Of a stretch of 64,000 bases of DNA, positions 27,226-34,478 are shown one piece after another. Made by a program: the position numbers and the translations under genes. Every line of letters begins with the position of its first letter. Position 1 is the first letter of the stretch. The notes beneath the pieces were generated by a model. It did not search any database. It saw nothing but the letters and a program-made list of their open reading frames with translations, and had not been told where the DNA came from. This DNA comes from Hymenobacter psychrophilus (lineage in GTDB: Bacteria > Bacteroidota > Bacteroidia > Cytophagales > Hymenobacteraceae): positions 143,895 to 207,894 of the forward strand of contig NZ_FNOV01000010.1 in the NCBI RefSeq assembly GCF_900107135.1. Direction: 5' to 3'.

Positions 27226-27900
27226 ATGTCTGACCTTATCACCCGCACCAAACCAACCCCCGCCGACGTGGTGAGTACGCTGCTGGCGGTGCCGCTGGTG
27301 CCGGTGTACTACCACCCCGAGGCGGAGTTGGTGCAGCGCCTGTTGCAGGCCTGCTACGCGGGCGGCCTGCGGGCGTTCGAGTACACCAACCGCGGGGCGG
27401 GCGCGCTGGCCGTGTTCCGGGAGCTACGGGCCTATACCCGCCAGCACCTGCCCGATATGCTGCTGGGCATCGGCACGGTGTTCACGGCCGAGGAGGCCGA
27501 GCAGTTCATCGAAGCCGGGGCCGACTTCGTGGTGCAGCCCTGCGCCACGGCTGAGGTGGCCGAGGTCTGCCGCCAGCACCGGGTAGCCTGGCTGCCGGGA
27601 GCCATGACGGTGCGCGAGGTGTACGAGGCCACCCAGCTCGGGGCAGCGCTGGTGAAGGTGTTTCCGGGCAACGTGGTGGGGCCGGGCTTCGTGCGGGCTC
27701 TGCGCGGGCCGCTGCCCCAGGTGCGCGTGATGGTAACGGGTGGCGTGGAGCCGACCGAAGCCAGCCTGCGCGAGTGGTTCGCAGCCGGAGCGGCGGCGGT
27801 AGGCCTGGGCTCCCAGCTCTTCACCACCCCCAACGACCCGGCCGCTTTAAGTCAGCAACTAACTGATTTGCTGGCCTTCGTGAAGACACTGCGAACGTAG
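27226..27900 (+). CDS. eda: KDPG aldolase (2-dehydro-3-deoxyphosphogluconate aldolase)
   Basis: 224 residues, class I aldolase TIM barrel. Glu52 in FEYTNRG is the catalytic acid/base and Lys144 in LVKVFPG the Schiff-base lysine; VMVTGGVEPT binds phosphate. It cleaves KDPG to pyruvate and glyceraldehyde-3-phosphate, the last committed step of uronate use here. Cytosolic. It follows kdgK on the same strand after an R1 repeat. Confidence 0.93.
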   Translation: MSDLITRTKPTPADVVSTLLAVPLVPVYYHPEAELVQRLLQACYAGGLRAFEYTNRGAGALAVFRELRAYTRQHLPDMLLGIGTVFTAEEAEQFIEAGADFVVQPCATAEVAEVCRQHRVAWLPGAMTVREVYEATQLGAALVKVFPGNVVGPGFVRALRGPLPQVRVMVTGGVEPTEASLREWFAAGAAAVGLGSQLFTTPNDPAALSQQLTDLLAFVKTLRT

Positions 27901-27917
27901 CACGAACGGCAGAACAG

Positions 27918-27964
27918 CAGTAGCGCGAAGCTGGAGCTTCGTTGTTCTTTGGTTCGCGCTACTG
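27918..27964. repeat. Short inverted repeat, family R3
   Basis: CAGTAGCGCGAA at 27918 pairs with TTCGCGCTACTG ending at 27964; inside, GAAGCTGGAGCTTC forms a second small stem. It shares the GTAGCGCGAAGC word with the repeat at 17039 and lies between the aldolase and FBPase genes. Confidence 0.75.
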
Positions 27965-28125
27965 CCCTCGCAACCCTTTTCCAAACAGGCCCAAATCAAA
28001 CAAGCATCAAACGCTTTGCGGCGGCACCAGCAACAACCAACGAGCTTCCGGGGACGGGTGGGAATACGTCTGGGGGAAGCTTGGGGAGTTGCGGGGCCGC
28101 CGCGTTATTTTCAACCAACCCCTCC

Positions 28126-29124
28126 ATGAGTTTATTGCAGGAAAATGCGCTGGCCCAACCCGTGGGCACCACCCTCGACCGCTACATTATGCGGGCCCAG
28201 GCCGATTTTCCGTACGCTACCGGTGAACTCAGCCAGCTGCTACGCGACCTGGCCTTGGCCGGCAAAATCGTGCACCGCGACGTGAACCGGGCGGGCCTGT
28301 CGGGCATCATCGGCAGCATGGGCCAGCACAACGTGCAGGGCGAGCAGCAGCAGCGCCTCGACGTGGAGGCTAATATCCGCTTTATCCGGGCCCTGCGCAA
28401 TGGGGGCGAGGCCTGTGCCATTCTCAGCGAGGAGGAGGACGACATCATCCAGACCGGCAATTACCAGGGCCAGTACGTGGTGGCCATGGACCCGCTCGAC
28501 GGCTCCAGCAACATCGACGTGAACGTGAGCATCGGTACCATCTTCAGCATCTACCGGCGCGTGTCGGCGGTAGGGCAGAAGGCCACCCCCGCCGACTTCC
28601 TGCAGGGCGGGCGGGCGCAGGTGGCGGCGGGCTACATTCTGTACGGCACCAGCACGATGCTCGTCTATACCACCGGCCACGGGGTGGTGGGCTTTACTTA
28701 CGAGAATTCGCTGGGTGAATTCTTCCTTTCTCACCCCCGCATCATGATTCCGGCCACCGGCCCGGTGTTCAGCTGCAACGAGGGCCACTGGTTCGACTAC
28801 CCCGACTACGTACGCCAGTTCCTGACCGCGTGTAAGGAGCGGCGCATGAGTGGGCGCTATGTGGGCTCGCTGGTAGCCGACTACCACCGTAACCTGTTCA
28901 CGGGCGGCATCTACCTGTATCCGCCCACGGCCAGCAACCCGCTGGGCAAGCTGCGGGTGCTCTACGAGAACTTCCCGCTGGCCCTGCTCATCGAGCAGGC
29001 CGGCGGCCGGGCCGCGTCGGATAACGGCCCGATGCTCGACCTGCAACCCACCGATTTCCACCAGCGCAGCCCGCTATTCATCGGCTCGGCGGGCTTGGTA
29101 GCCGAACTGGTAGAACTGCTGTAA
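28126..29124 (+). CDS. fbp: Class I fructose-1,6-bisphosphatase
   Basis: 332 residues from ATG 28126 (MSLLQENALAQPVG), matching the usual family length of about 330; an open extension back to 27949 has no family likeness. The metal-binding SEEEDDII, the signature DPLDGSSNIDVNVSIG and the substrate-site GKLRVLYENFPLALLIEQAGG are all intact. The enzyme makes fructose-6-phosphate in gluconeogenesis, which is needed when growth relies on pyruvate and triose phosphate from alginate. Its place after the KDPG aldolase suggests that supply role, though it could be the general FBPase of the cell. Confidence 0.93.
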   Translation: MSLLQENALAQPVGTTLDRYIMRAQADFPYATGELSQLLRDLALAGKIVHRDVNRAGLSGIIGSMGQHNVQGEQQQRLDVEANIRFIRALRNGGEACAILSEEEDDIIQTGNYQGQYVVAMDPLDGSSNIDVNVSIGTIFSIYRRVSAVGQKATPADFLQGGRAQVAAGYILYGTSTMLVYTTGHGVVGFTYENSLGEFFLSHPRIMIPATGPVFSCNEGHWFDYPDYVRQFLTACKERRMSGRYVGSLVADYHRNLFTGGIYLYPPTASNPLGKLRVLYENFPLALLIEQAGGRAASDNGPMLDLQPTDFHQRSPLFIGSAGLVAELVELL

Positions 29125-29192
29125 ACCGGTTTGCCTGATTGCGCACGGCCCCGCAGGTCCGCGGGGCCGTGCGCAATCAGGCAAACCGGTTT
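29123..29192. terminator. Perfect 32-bp stem with 6-base loop, overlapping the fbp stop codon
   Basis: 29123-29154 and 29161-29192 are perfect reverse complements with loop AGGTCC. The stem starts inside the TAA stop of the FBPase gene. The convergent gene at 29220 reads towards it, so it probably terminates both transcripts; there is no long T-run. Confidence 0.8.
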
Positions 29193-29219
29193 AATGGTCG
29201 TAACAAAACCTCAGCAAGC

Positions 29220-30047
29220 CTATTCGGCCGCCGGGTACCAGTTGCGTAGCCGGACGTCAATCTTCTTGTTGGCCGCGTTTACGGTTTGCTTGAAGCCGGC
29301 TACGTCGCTCAGGCCATCCTGGCCGCGGTAGTGGTAGGGGTACACGATGCCGGGCTGGAAGGCCAGCACGCCCTGGGCGGCCTGCGGCACATCCATGGTG
29401 TAGGGCAGGTTCATGCAGACGAAGGCCACATCGATGTTCTGGAGGGCGCGCATTTCGGCAATGTCCTCGGTGTCGCCGGAGAGGTAGACGTGCTTGCCGC
29501 CCAGCTCCAGCACGTAGCCGTTGCCGCGGCCTTTGGGGTGGCGCGAGTCGGCCGTTTCGGGTAAGTTGTACATCGGGATGGCCGCCACTTTCAGGCCCAG
29601 CAGGTCGAGCTGCTGGCCGTTGGCCAGTACCCGAACCTGCGCCTTGTACTGCGCCGGCAGCTTATCGGCCACCGCCTGGGGGACTACAAACAGGGCCTTG
29701 TCCAGGGGCAGGCCGGCCAGCGTTTTCTCGTCGAGGTGGTCGCCGTGGATGTCGGTAATCAGCACTATATCGGGCGCAGCCAGACCAGCGTAGGCCGGGG
29801 CGCCGCCGTAGGGGTCGACGTAAAGGGTTTTACCGTTCCAGCTGAATACCACGCTGCCGTGGGTGATGGGCTGCACCGTGAGCGGCCCTTGCTTGGTCGG
29901 AATCTGGTCGGGGGCCGCGCGCAGGACCGGCCCCGGGCTGGGCTGGGTGGTTGTGGGAGTTGTGGTGGCAGTTTGGGCCGGGGGCTGCGTGGAGCAGGCC
30001 GCCAGGGCGGCCACGAACAGCGGGCTGAGCAGAAGGGAGGGTTTCAT
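29220..30047 (-). CDS. MBL-fold metallo-hydrolase lipoprotein
   Basis: 275 residues from the ATG at 30047, which starts a lipoprotein signal ending AALAACS; a 45-codon upstream extension lacks signal character. After a Thr/Pro-rich linker comes a UlaG-like metallo-beta-lactamase domain: ITDIHGDHLD (variant of the T-H-x-H-x-D-H motif with Asp for the first His), SGDTED and YPYHYRG supply metal ligands. Such proteins are often lactonases or phosphodiesterases; no substrate is evident. It is convergent with fbp and not clearly part of the alginate pathway. Confidence 0.85.
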   Translation of the reverse strand: MKPSLLLSPLFVAALAACSTQPPAQTATTTPTTTQPSPGPVLRAAPDQIPTKQGPLTVQPITHGSVVFSWNGKTLYVDPYGGAPAYAGLAAPDIVLITDIHGDHLDEKTLAGLPLDKALFVVPQAVADKLPAQYKAQVRVLANGQQLDLLGLKVAAIPMYNLPETADSRHPKGRGNGYVLELGGKHVYLSGDTEDIAEMRALQNIDVAFVCMNLPYTMDVPQAAQGVLAFQPGIVYPYHYRGQDGLSDVAGFKQTVNAANKKIDVRLRNWYPAAE

Positions 30048-30182
30048 TAGGGTAAGGTCGGTGGGTTCGGTAGCGGCAGTTGGCTGCCGCGGTGCAGGCA
30101 GTATGCCCGGCCGGAAAGTAAACGCCGGGCGGCGGTGTTTCGTTGGCCAAAGCCCAATTAAGCAGGTTTTGTAAACGGCCAC

Positions 30183-30226
30183 GGCGCGAACGACGAGGTG
30201 CGTGGTTGCATCTCGTCGTTCGCGCC
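30183..30226. repeat. Inverted repeat upstream of the MBL gene
   Basis: GGCGCGAACGACGAG (30183-30197) and its reverse complement (30212-30226) form a 15-bp perfect stem with a 14-base loop between two leftward genes. It may be the terminator of the YHYH-D operon, whose last gene ends at 30283. Confidence 0.65.
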
Positions 30227-30282
30227 ACGGTTAATTCATCGTTCAACCACGCCCCGCCAGGATGCGCCCCAACCGCCGACTA

Positions 30283-30933
30283 CTAGGCTGTTGGTTTGAC
30301 GCCGGCGGTACGGGCTTTCCGTTGATCGGCCCGGTACACCAGGTAGGCCACCGGGATAATCAGCAGCAGCCAGAGCGAGTTGTTGGGGTTGGCCAGAAAC
30401 CCGGCTTGCTGCTGCACGCTGACCCATTGGCCGTTGCTCAGCTGCAGGTGGAGCTGCTGCTGGTTGTCGTTGCTGAGCACGTACTGCTGGGTGGGCAGGT
30501 TATCGGCCAGCATCACCAGCATGGCCTGGTTGTTGGCCACTTCCCGGAACAGGCCGTTGCGCAGGCGCAGCGACGTTACCCGGGCGGGCATGCCCGTGAT
30601 TTCGGCCAGCAGCTTGGTTTCGTGGCCCAGCAGCACGGCCGGGTCGAGGAAACGTAGCGTGTCACTTTCATTCACAATGAGCGAAAAATTCCGGCGGAAG
30701 TGCCGCACGACCAGCGCGTTGAACTCGGCGGGCGTTTGGTAAGCGTTCTGGCCGTAAAGGTAGTCCACCTCGCCCTCGAAGGCCGTGAGCGCGCTGGTGA
30801 TTTGCAGCACGTATTTGCCCTCGGGGATTTTGGAAATCACCACCGTCGATAAATCAGACTGGTGGGCGGAGCTGCCAAAGCTCAGCAGCAACAGCAGGAA
30901 AACGAGCGGGAAATATTTCATGGGGAGCCGCAT
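30283..30933 (-). CDS. Exported protein with C-terminal membrane anchor, unknown family
   Basis: 216 residues. The start overlaps the stop of the upstream YHYH gene (TAATG at 30931-30935); a second ATG at 30921 is equally possible and gives a cleaner signal peptide ending near SSAHQS. The body is beta-rich with VVISKIPEGKYVLQITSALT and two Asn/Gln-rich stretches. Near the C-terminus is one hydrophobic helix (SLWLLLIIPVAYLVY) followed by positive residues, so the body faces the periplasm with a cytosolic tail. I do not recognise the family. Its overlap with the YHYH gene implies translational coupling and a shared role. Confidence 0.75.
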   Translation of the reverse strand: MRLPMKYFPLVFLLLLLSFGSSAHQSDLSTVVISKIPEGKYVLQITSALTAFEGEVDYLYGQNAYQTPAEFNALVVRHFRRNFSLIVNESDTLRFLDPAVLLGHETKLLAEITGMPARVTSLRLRNGLFREVANNQAMLVMLADNLPTQQYVLSNDNQQQLHLQLSNGQWVSVQQQAGFLANPNNSLWLLLIIPVAYLVYRADQRKARTAGVKPTA

Positions 30934-31925
30934 TAGTTGGCATAGACCCCGCGCAGGCCGTTGATGAAGTTGTTGTTGCCGGCCTTATCGACGTGGTAGT
31001 GGTAGCCGCGGGTGGCGTCGGAGTGGCCGCGCGAGGCGTCGAGGTCGGGGTACTCGGTGCCGGCCACGCTCAGGCGCTCGTACATGCCGTAGCCGTCGAA
31101 GGCGTAGCCAATCATGGCCGCGTGCCCGTCAGTTTGCGCGATTTTGGTCGACAGGCCGGTGGCGGCGTGGTAGTGGTAGCCGGCCGCCAGGTTGATGTGG
31201 CCGCCCGCGTCATCAAATGGGGCCAGCGTGTAGGCTGCCAATATGTTGCTAACCGGGGCCGGAGCATCGAACACCACGCCGTTGAAGGCAATGCCGCGCG
31301 AGCTTGGGCCGGCCGTGGAGCCGGGAGGGCCCATGCCCGGGCCGGTGGCGAATACCAAGGGCGTAGCGGCCTTTTTGGGCGTTATAGGCAGGTAGTAGGT
31401 GTGGGTCAGGTTGGCCACGTAGGAGGGCAGGCATTCCACGCAGAAGTTTTTGTACTCGGCGCCCACGTTGGGGTTGGCGGCGGCGGCGCAATCGGCCTGG
31501 GTCTGGGTTTTGGTAACGGCTCCGGTGCTGGCGTTGTAGAGCATCCAGGTGTTGTCCTTGTAGAAAGTCGCCATGTTTTTGATGAACGCGCCGTCCACAT
31601 CGTACACGTTGCCGTTTTCAAGCCAGATACCGCCTTTCGAGGCGTCGTCGGCAATATTGGTGGGGCACCAGGGGCCCATGGCGTGGTCGGTGGGGATGCT
31701 CTTGACCACGATTTTGTAGCAGTCGGCCGTGGTGCCGTCGGAGAGCGTGCGCGACACCACCGAAACGGCTTCCGACAGGCCCCCGGCCAAAAAGTTGGCC
31801 TTGCTGACGGCCACCACGACTTCGTCGCTGGTGGTGGCGGGAGAGGTGCTGTCGTCTTTCTTGCAGGAGGCTGCGGAAAGCAGCAAGAGGCCGGTTGCCA
31901 GGGCCAGCGGGGTTACGTGGTTCAT
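30933..31925 (-). CDS. YHYH domain lipoprotein D
   Basis: 330 residues with a lipobox in LLLLSAASC. The YHYH family (PF14240) signature appears twice, as AAGYHYHAATG and TRGYHYHVDKAG, with IAFNGVVFDAPAP and GYAFDGYGMYE between. It is longer than the other three YHYH proteins in the window and has an added Cys-containing segment (DCAAAANPNVG, NFCVECLP). The function is unknown; the His-rich motifs suggest metal binding, which fits the SCO-type copper chaperones next to its paralogues at 44-48 kb. It starts 13 bases after YHYH-C and overlaps the next gene by one base. Confidence 0.88.
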   Translation of the reverse strand: MNHVTPLALATGLLLLSAASCKKDDSTSPATTSDEVVVAVSKANFLAGGLSEAVSVVSRTLSDGTTADCYKIVVKSIPTDHAMGPWCPTNIADDASKGGIWLENGNVYDVDGAFIKNMATFYKDNTWMLYNASTGAVTKTQTQADCAAAANPNVGAEYKNFCVECLPSYVANLTHTYYLPITPKKAATPLVFATGPGMGPPGSTAGPSSRGIAFNGVVFDAPAPVSNILAAYTLAPFDDAGGHINLAAGYHYHAATGLSTKIAQTDGHAAMIGYAFDGYGMYERLSVAGTEYPDLDASRGHSDATRGYHYHVDKAGNNNFINGLRGVYAN

Positions 31926-31938
31926 CGGGATGGTTGGG

Positions 31939-32703
31939 TTAGAAAGTGAACGTGCCTTTGGTGCCGTAGTAGCTGCCCGATTTGAGCACGTAGTAGCCCG
32001 AATTCAGGTAGTTGGTGTTGGCGGCGTGGTAGTGGTAAATGCCGGCCGGAAAGTCCTGGGTGGCGCCGGTGTGGCCGCCGTAGGTATCGAGCGTGGGGTA
32101 GACGCCGGTCGTGTCCTTGCGGCCGTAGATGGGGAATCCGTCGCGCAGAAAGCCAATGAGCTTGGCGTCGTTCTGGCTGGTGTAGCGGCCCGTGGTGTGG
32201 TAGTGGTAGTCCTGGCCGGGGCCGGGGTGGGCGCCCGAGTAGTCGAACGTGGTAATGGTCTGGGCGTCGAGGGCCCGGTTGCCGCCCTCCTGGTCGTTGT
32301 AGATGGGCACGCCGTTAAGCGCCATGCCAATCGGGCCCAGGGAAGTAGCCTCCGGCGAGGAAGCCGCGCCCGGGGTGGCGGCAATGGTCATGGCGTAGTT
32401 GCGCGCCGACATGCTCGTGTTCACGTTGGCGTGGTAGCCGCTGGGGAAGTCCTCGTAGAGGACATGGCCCGCGCCCCAGTAGGGCGTTTTGTGGTTGTGG
32501 GGCAGCCCGTCGCTTTTAAGCGTGATGCTGCTGCCGCTGGTTGAAACCGTGACGCCCTGGGTCGTCAGGTATTTGGCTTTCACCACCGCCATAATATCGG
32601 CGGAGCCAGTGGGCGTAACGGTAGTGGCGGCGTCGTCCTTCTTACAGGAATAAATGACGGTGCCCACAGCCAGCAGGCTGAAACCGAGCAAGGGGATTTT
32701 CAC
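31939..32703 (-). CDS. YHYH domain lipoprotein C
   Basis: 254 residues. The start is taken as GTG 32703 because a lipoprotein signal ending GTVIYSC begins there; a further 12-codon extension has no signal features. Motifs include LGPIGMALNGVPIYNDQEGG, QDYHYHTTG, GFLRDGFPIYGRKD and AGIYHYHAANTNYL. It is very similar to YHYH-A at 47477, including an identical C-terminal KSGSYYGTKGTFTF, so one copy is a duplicate of the other. A promoter matching the ECF-type sequence before YHYH-A lies about 60 bases upstream. Probably periplasmic or outer-membrane anchored; role unknown. Confidence 0.88.
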   Translation of the reverse strand: MKIPLLGFSLLAVGTVIYSCKKDDAATTVTPTGSADIMAVVKAKYLTTQGVTVSTSGSSITLKSDGLPHNHKTPYWGAGHVLYEDFPSGYHANVNTSMSARNYAMTIAATPGAASSPEATSLGPIGMALNGVPIYNDQEGGNRALDAQTITTFDYSGAHPGPGQDYHYHTTGRYTSQNDAKLIGFLRDGFPIYGRKDTTGVYPTLDTYGGHTGATQDFPAGIYHYHAANTNYLNSGYYVLKSGSYYGTKGTFTF

Positions 32704-32761
32704 GGGAAACGGGTAACGGAGATGTGCCGCACGCTCCATTAGCAGAGGGTGTCACTTGCTC

Positions 32762-32789
32762 AGATGCCACCGGTGGCCAAACCCTGCGG
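32762..32789 (-). promoter_or_regulatory. ECF-sigma-type promoter before YHYH-C
   Basis: On the minus strand it reads CCGCAGGGTT, 12 bases, GCATCT. It matches the four promoters before the sigma, anti-sigma, STAS-like and YHYH-A genes near 48-50 kb with the same spacing. This links the isolated YHYH-C/D operon to the distant sigma factor. Confidence 0.72.
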
Positions 32790-32857
32790 GCGGGAGTAAA
32801 GAATTTTTCGGGCGGCCGCAAAAACTACCCCGGTCGGGAAAGCATAAAACCCATTGC

Positions 32858-32897
32858 GGGCCACCGGAGGACGGGCAACGTGGCCCTCCGGTGGCCC
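32858..32897 (-). terminator. Hairpin downstream of the MFS transporter gene
   Basis: GGGCCACCGGAGG pairs with CCTCCGGTGGCCC around a 13-14 base loop, just beyond the transporter stop. There is no clear U tract, so it is only a candidate terminator separating the transporter from the YHYH-C promoter. Confidence 0.5.
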
Positions 32898-32934
32898 CTA
32901 ATGGGCCTGAATGATGCTTATACCTGGTGGGGGC

Positions 32935-34266
32935 TTATGAGGGCTGCTGCCGCAGCGGTAGCCGCCGGATGGTGCCGCTGAGCAGCAGCACGGCGGCGGC
33001 GCCCAGGGGCACGAGCAGAGCCGCCATAATGAAGAATGGCGTGTAGCTCTCCCGGGTGAGCACCGGCACCAGCCAGGTGGTGATTAGGGTGCCGAACACG
33101 GCGCTAGTGCCGCTCAGGCCGGCCAGCGCGCCCACCGATTTGCCGGAGAAGAAGTCGCTGGGCAGGGTCTGGATGTTGCCAATAGCAATCTGGAAGCCCA
33201 GAAGCGCCACGAAAATAGTGCCCATGGCCATGGTGGCCGTGGTGGCCCAGGCGCTCAGCAGCAGTGCCGGCAGCATAATCACGCAGCCCAGCACGATGCA
33301 GATTTTGCGGGCCCGGTTCACGGTGGCGCCACCGGTTATCAGGCGGCCCGAGAGCAGGCCGCCGCCCAAGCTGCCGATGGCCGCGCCCACGTAGGGCACC
33401 CAGGCAAACGCGCCAATCTGCTTGATGTCGAACTGAAACCGCTCGTGCAAGTAAATGGGCAGCCAGCTCACGAACAGCCACCAGATGGGGTCGAGCATAA
33501 ACCGCGACAGCAGCACGGCCCACGACTGCCGGTAGCGCAGCAGTTCCCGGATGGATAGGGCCACGTCGGGGGCAGCATCGGTTTCGGGTGTGGCCTGGCC
33601 CTCCAGGATGTATTTCCGCTCGTGCTCACTCAGCCAGGGGTGGTACTTGGGCACGGCCTTATTGATAATCAACCACGGAATGACCCACAGCAAACCCAGC
33701 CCGCCAATGAGCACGAACGTAGTGCGCCAGCCCACCGCTCCGTAGAGGTAGGCAATCAGCGGGGCCGAAATAACGGCGCCCAGTGAAGCCCCGGCATTGA
33801 ACAAGCCCTGGGCAAAAGCGCGCTCCTTAATTGGAAACCACTCGGCGTTCGATTTGGCGGCCCCCGGCCAGTTGCCGGCCTCGCCCAGCCCGAGCAGCGC
33901 CCGGAACAGGGCAAACGAGAGCAGCCCCCGCGACAGCGCGTGCAACCCCGCCGCCACCGACCACACCACGATGGAAATCGTGAAGCCGATGCGTGTGCCC
34001 ACCTTATCGAACATCCGTCCCGACAGGCTCTGGCTCAGTCCGTAGGCCACCATGAAGAACGTGACGACCAGCGCGTACTGCTCCTTGCCCATGTTCAGGT
34101 CTTCGGCCACGCCGGGCCACATCACGGCCAGCGCGTTGCGGTCGATGTAGTTGATAACCGTGGCCAAGCCAATAAGACCGATAATCCACCAGCGCAGCCC
34201 GCTAACGGGGCGCGTGGCCGGCGGCGGGCTGGCAGGCGGCGGCGGAATTTGCGTAGAAGGCTGCAT
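32935..34266 (-). CDS. MFS transporter, anion:cation symporter type (hexuronate/DEH)
   Basis: 443 residues with about 12 membrane helices. The first helix pair carries INYIDRNALAVMWPG and the loop GRMFDKVGTRIGF; the segment LGLGEAGNWPGAAKSNAEWFP is typical of the ExuT/GudP (ACS) branch that imports hexuronates and related acids with protons. A cytosolic loop with many charges lies at mid-protein. In this locus it would bring unsaturated uronate or DEH across the inner membrane. Start ATG 34266. It lies between PL17 and the YHYH operon on the same strand. Confidence 0.88.
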   Translation of the reverse strand: MQPSTQIPPPPASPPPATRPVSGLRWWIIGLIGLATVINYIDRNALAVMWPGVAEDLNMGKEQYALVVTFFMVAYGLSQSLSGRMFDKVGTRIGFTISIVVWSVAAGLHALSRGLLSFALFRALLGLGEAGNWPGAAKSNAEWFPIKERAFAQGLFNAGASLGAVISAPLIAYLYGAVGWRTTFVLIGGLGLLWVIPWLIINKAVPKYHPWLSEHERKYILEGQATPETDAAPDVALSIRELLRYRQSWAVLLSRFMLDPIWWLFVSWLPIYLHERFQFDIKQIGAFAWVPYVGAAIGSLGGGLLSGRLITGGATVNRARKICIVLGCVIMLPALLLSAWATTATMAMGTIFVALLGFQIAIGNIQTLPSDFFSGKSVGALAGLSGTSAVFGTLITTWLVPVLTRESYTPFFIMAALLVPLGAAAVLLLSGTIRRLPLRQQPS

Positions 34267-34326
34267 GAGCGGGGGGATTAAACGGGCGGGAAGAACGGGA
34301 GAAAGAGCGGTTTTGAAACGCAGAAC

Positions 34327-34473
34327 GTCATGCTGAGCGTAGCCGGAGGCGGAGTCGAAGCATCTCTACCGCAGTAGTAATTCTGTCGGCTGAATTAGCG
34401 TGACAACGAAAGATTAGCGTGGCGACGAAGCAGTAGAGATGCTTCGACTACGCTCCGCTTCGCTCAGCATGAC
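34327..34473. repeat. Inverted repeat, family R2 (CATGCTGAGC / GATGCTTCGAC)
   Basis: The left arm contains GTCATGCTGAGCG and GTCGAAGCATCTCTACCGC; the right arm is the near complement GTAGAGATGCTTCGAC ending GCTCAGCATGAC. It sits between PL17 and the transporter gene. Related copies are at 37686, 53074 and 54401. Confidence 0.85.
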
Positions 34474-34478
34474 GATTA

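Noticed and set aside
27949..28125. N-terminal extension of FBPase
   Set aside because: The 59 extra residues are unlike FBPase, and the length from ATG 28126 fits the family.
34327..34473. R2 repeats as insertion sequence ends
   Set aside because: Less than 100 bases between arms, no transposase frame and no consistent target duplication; treated as dispersed hairpin repeats.
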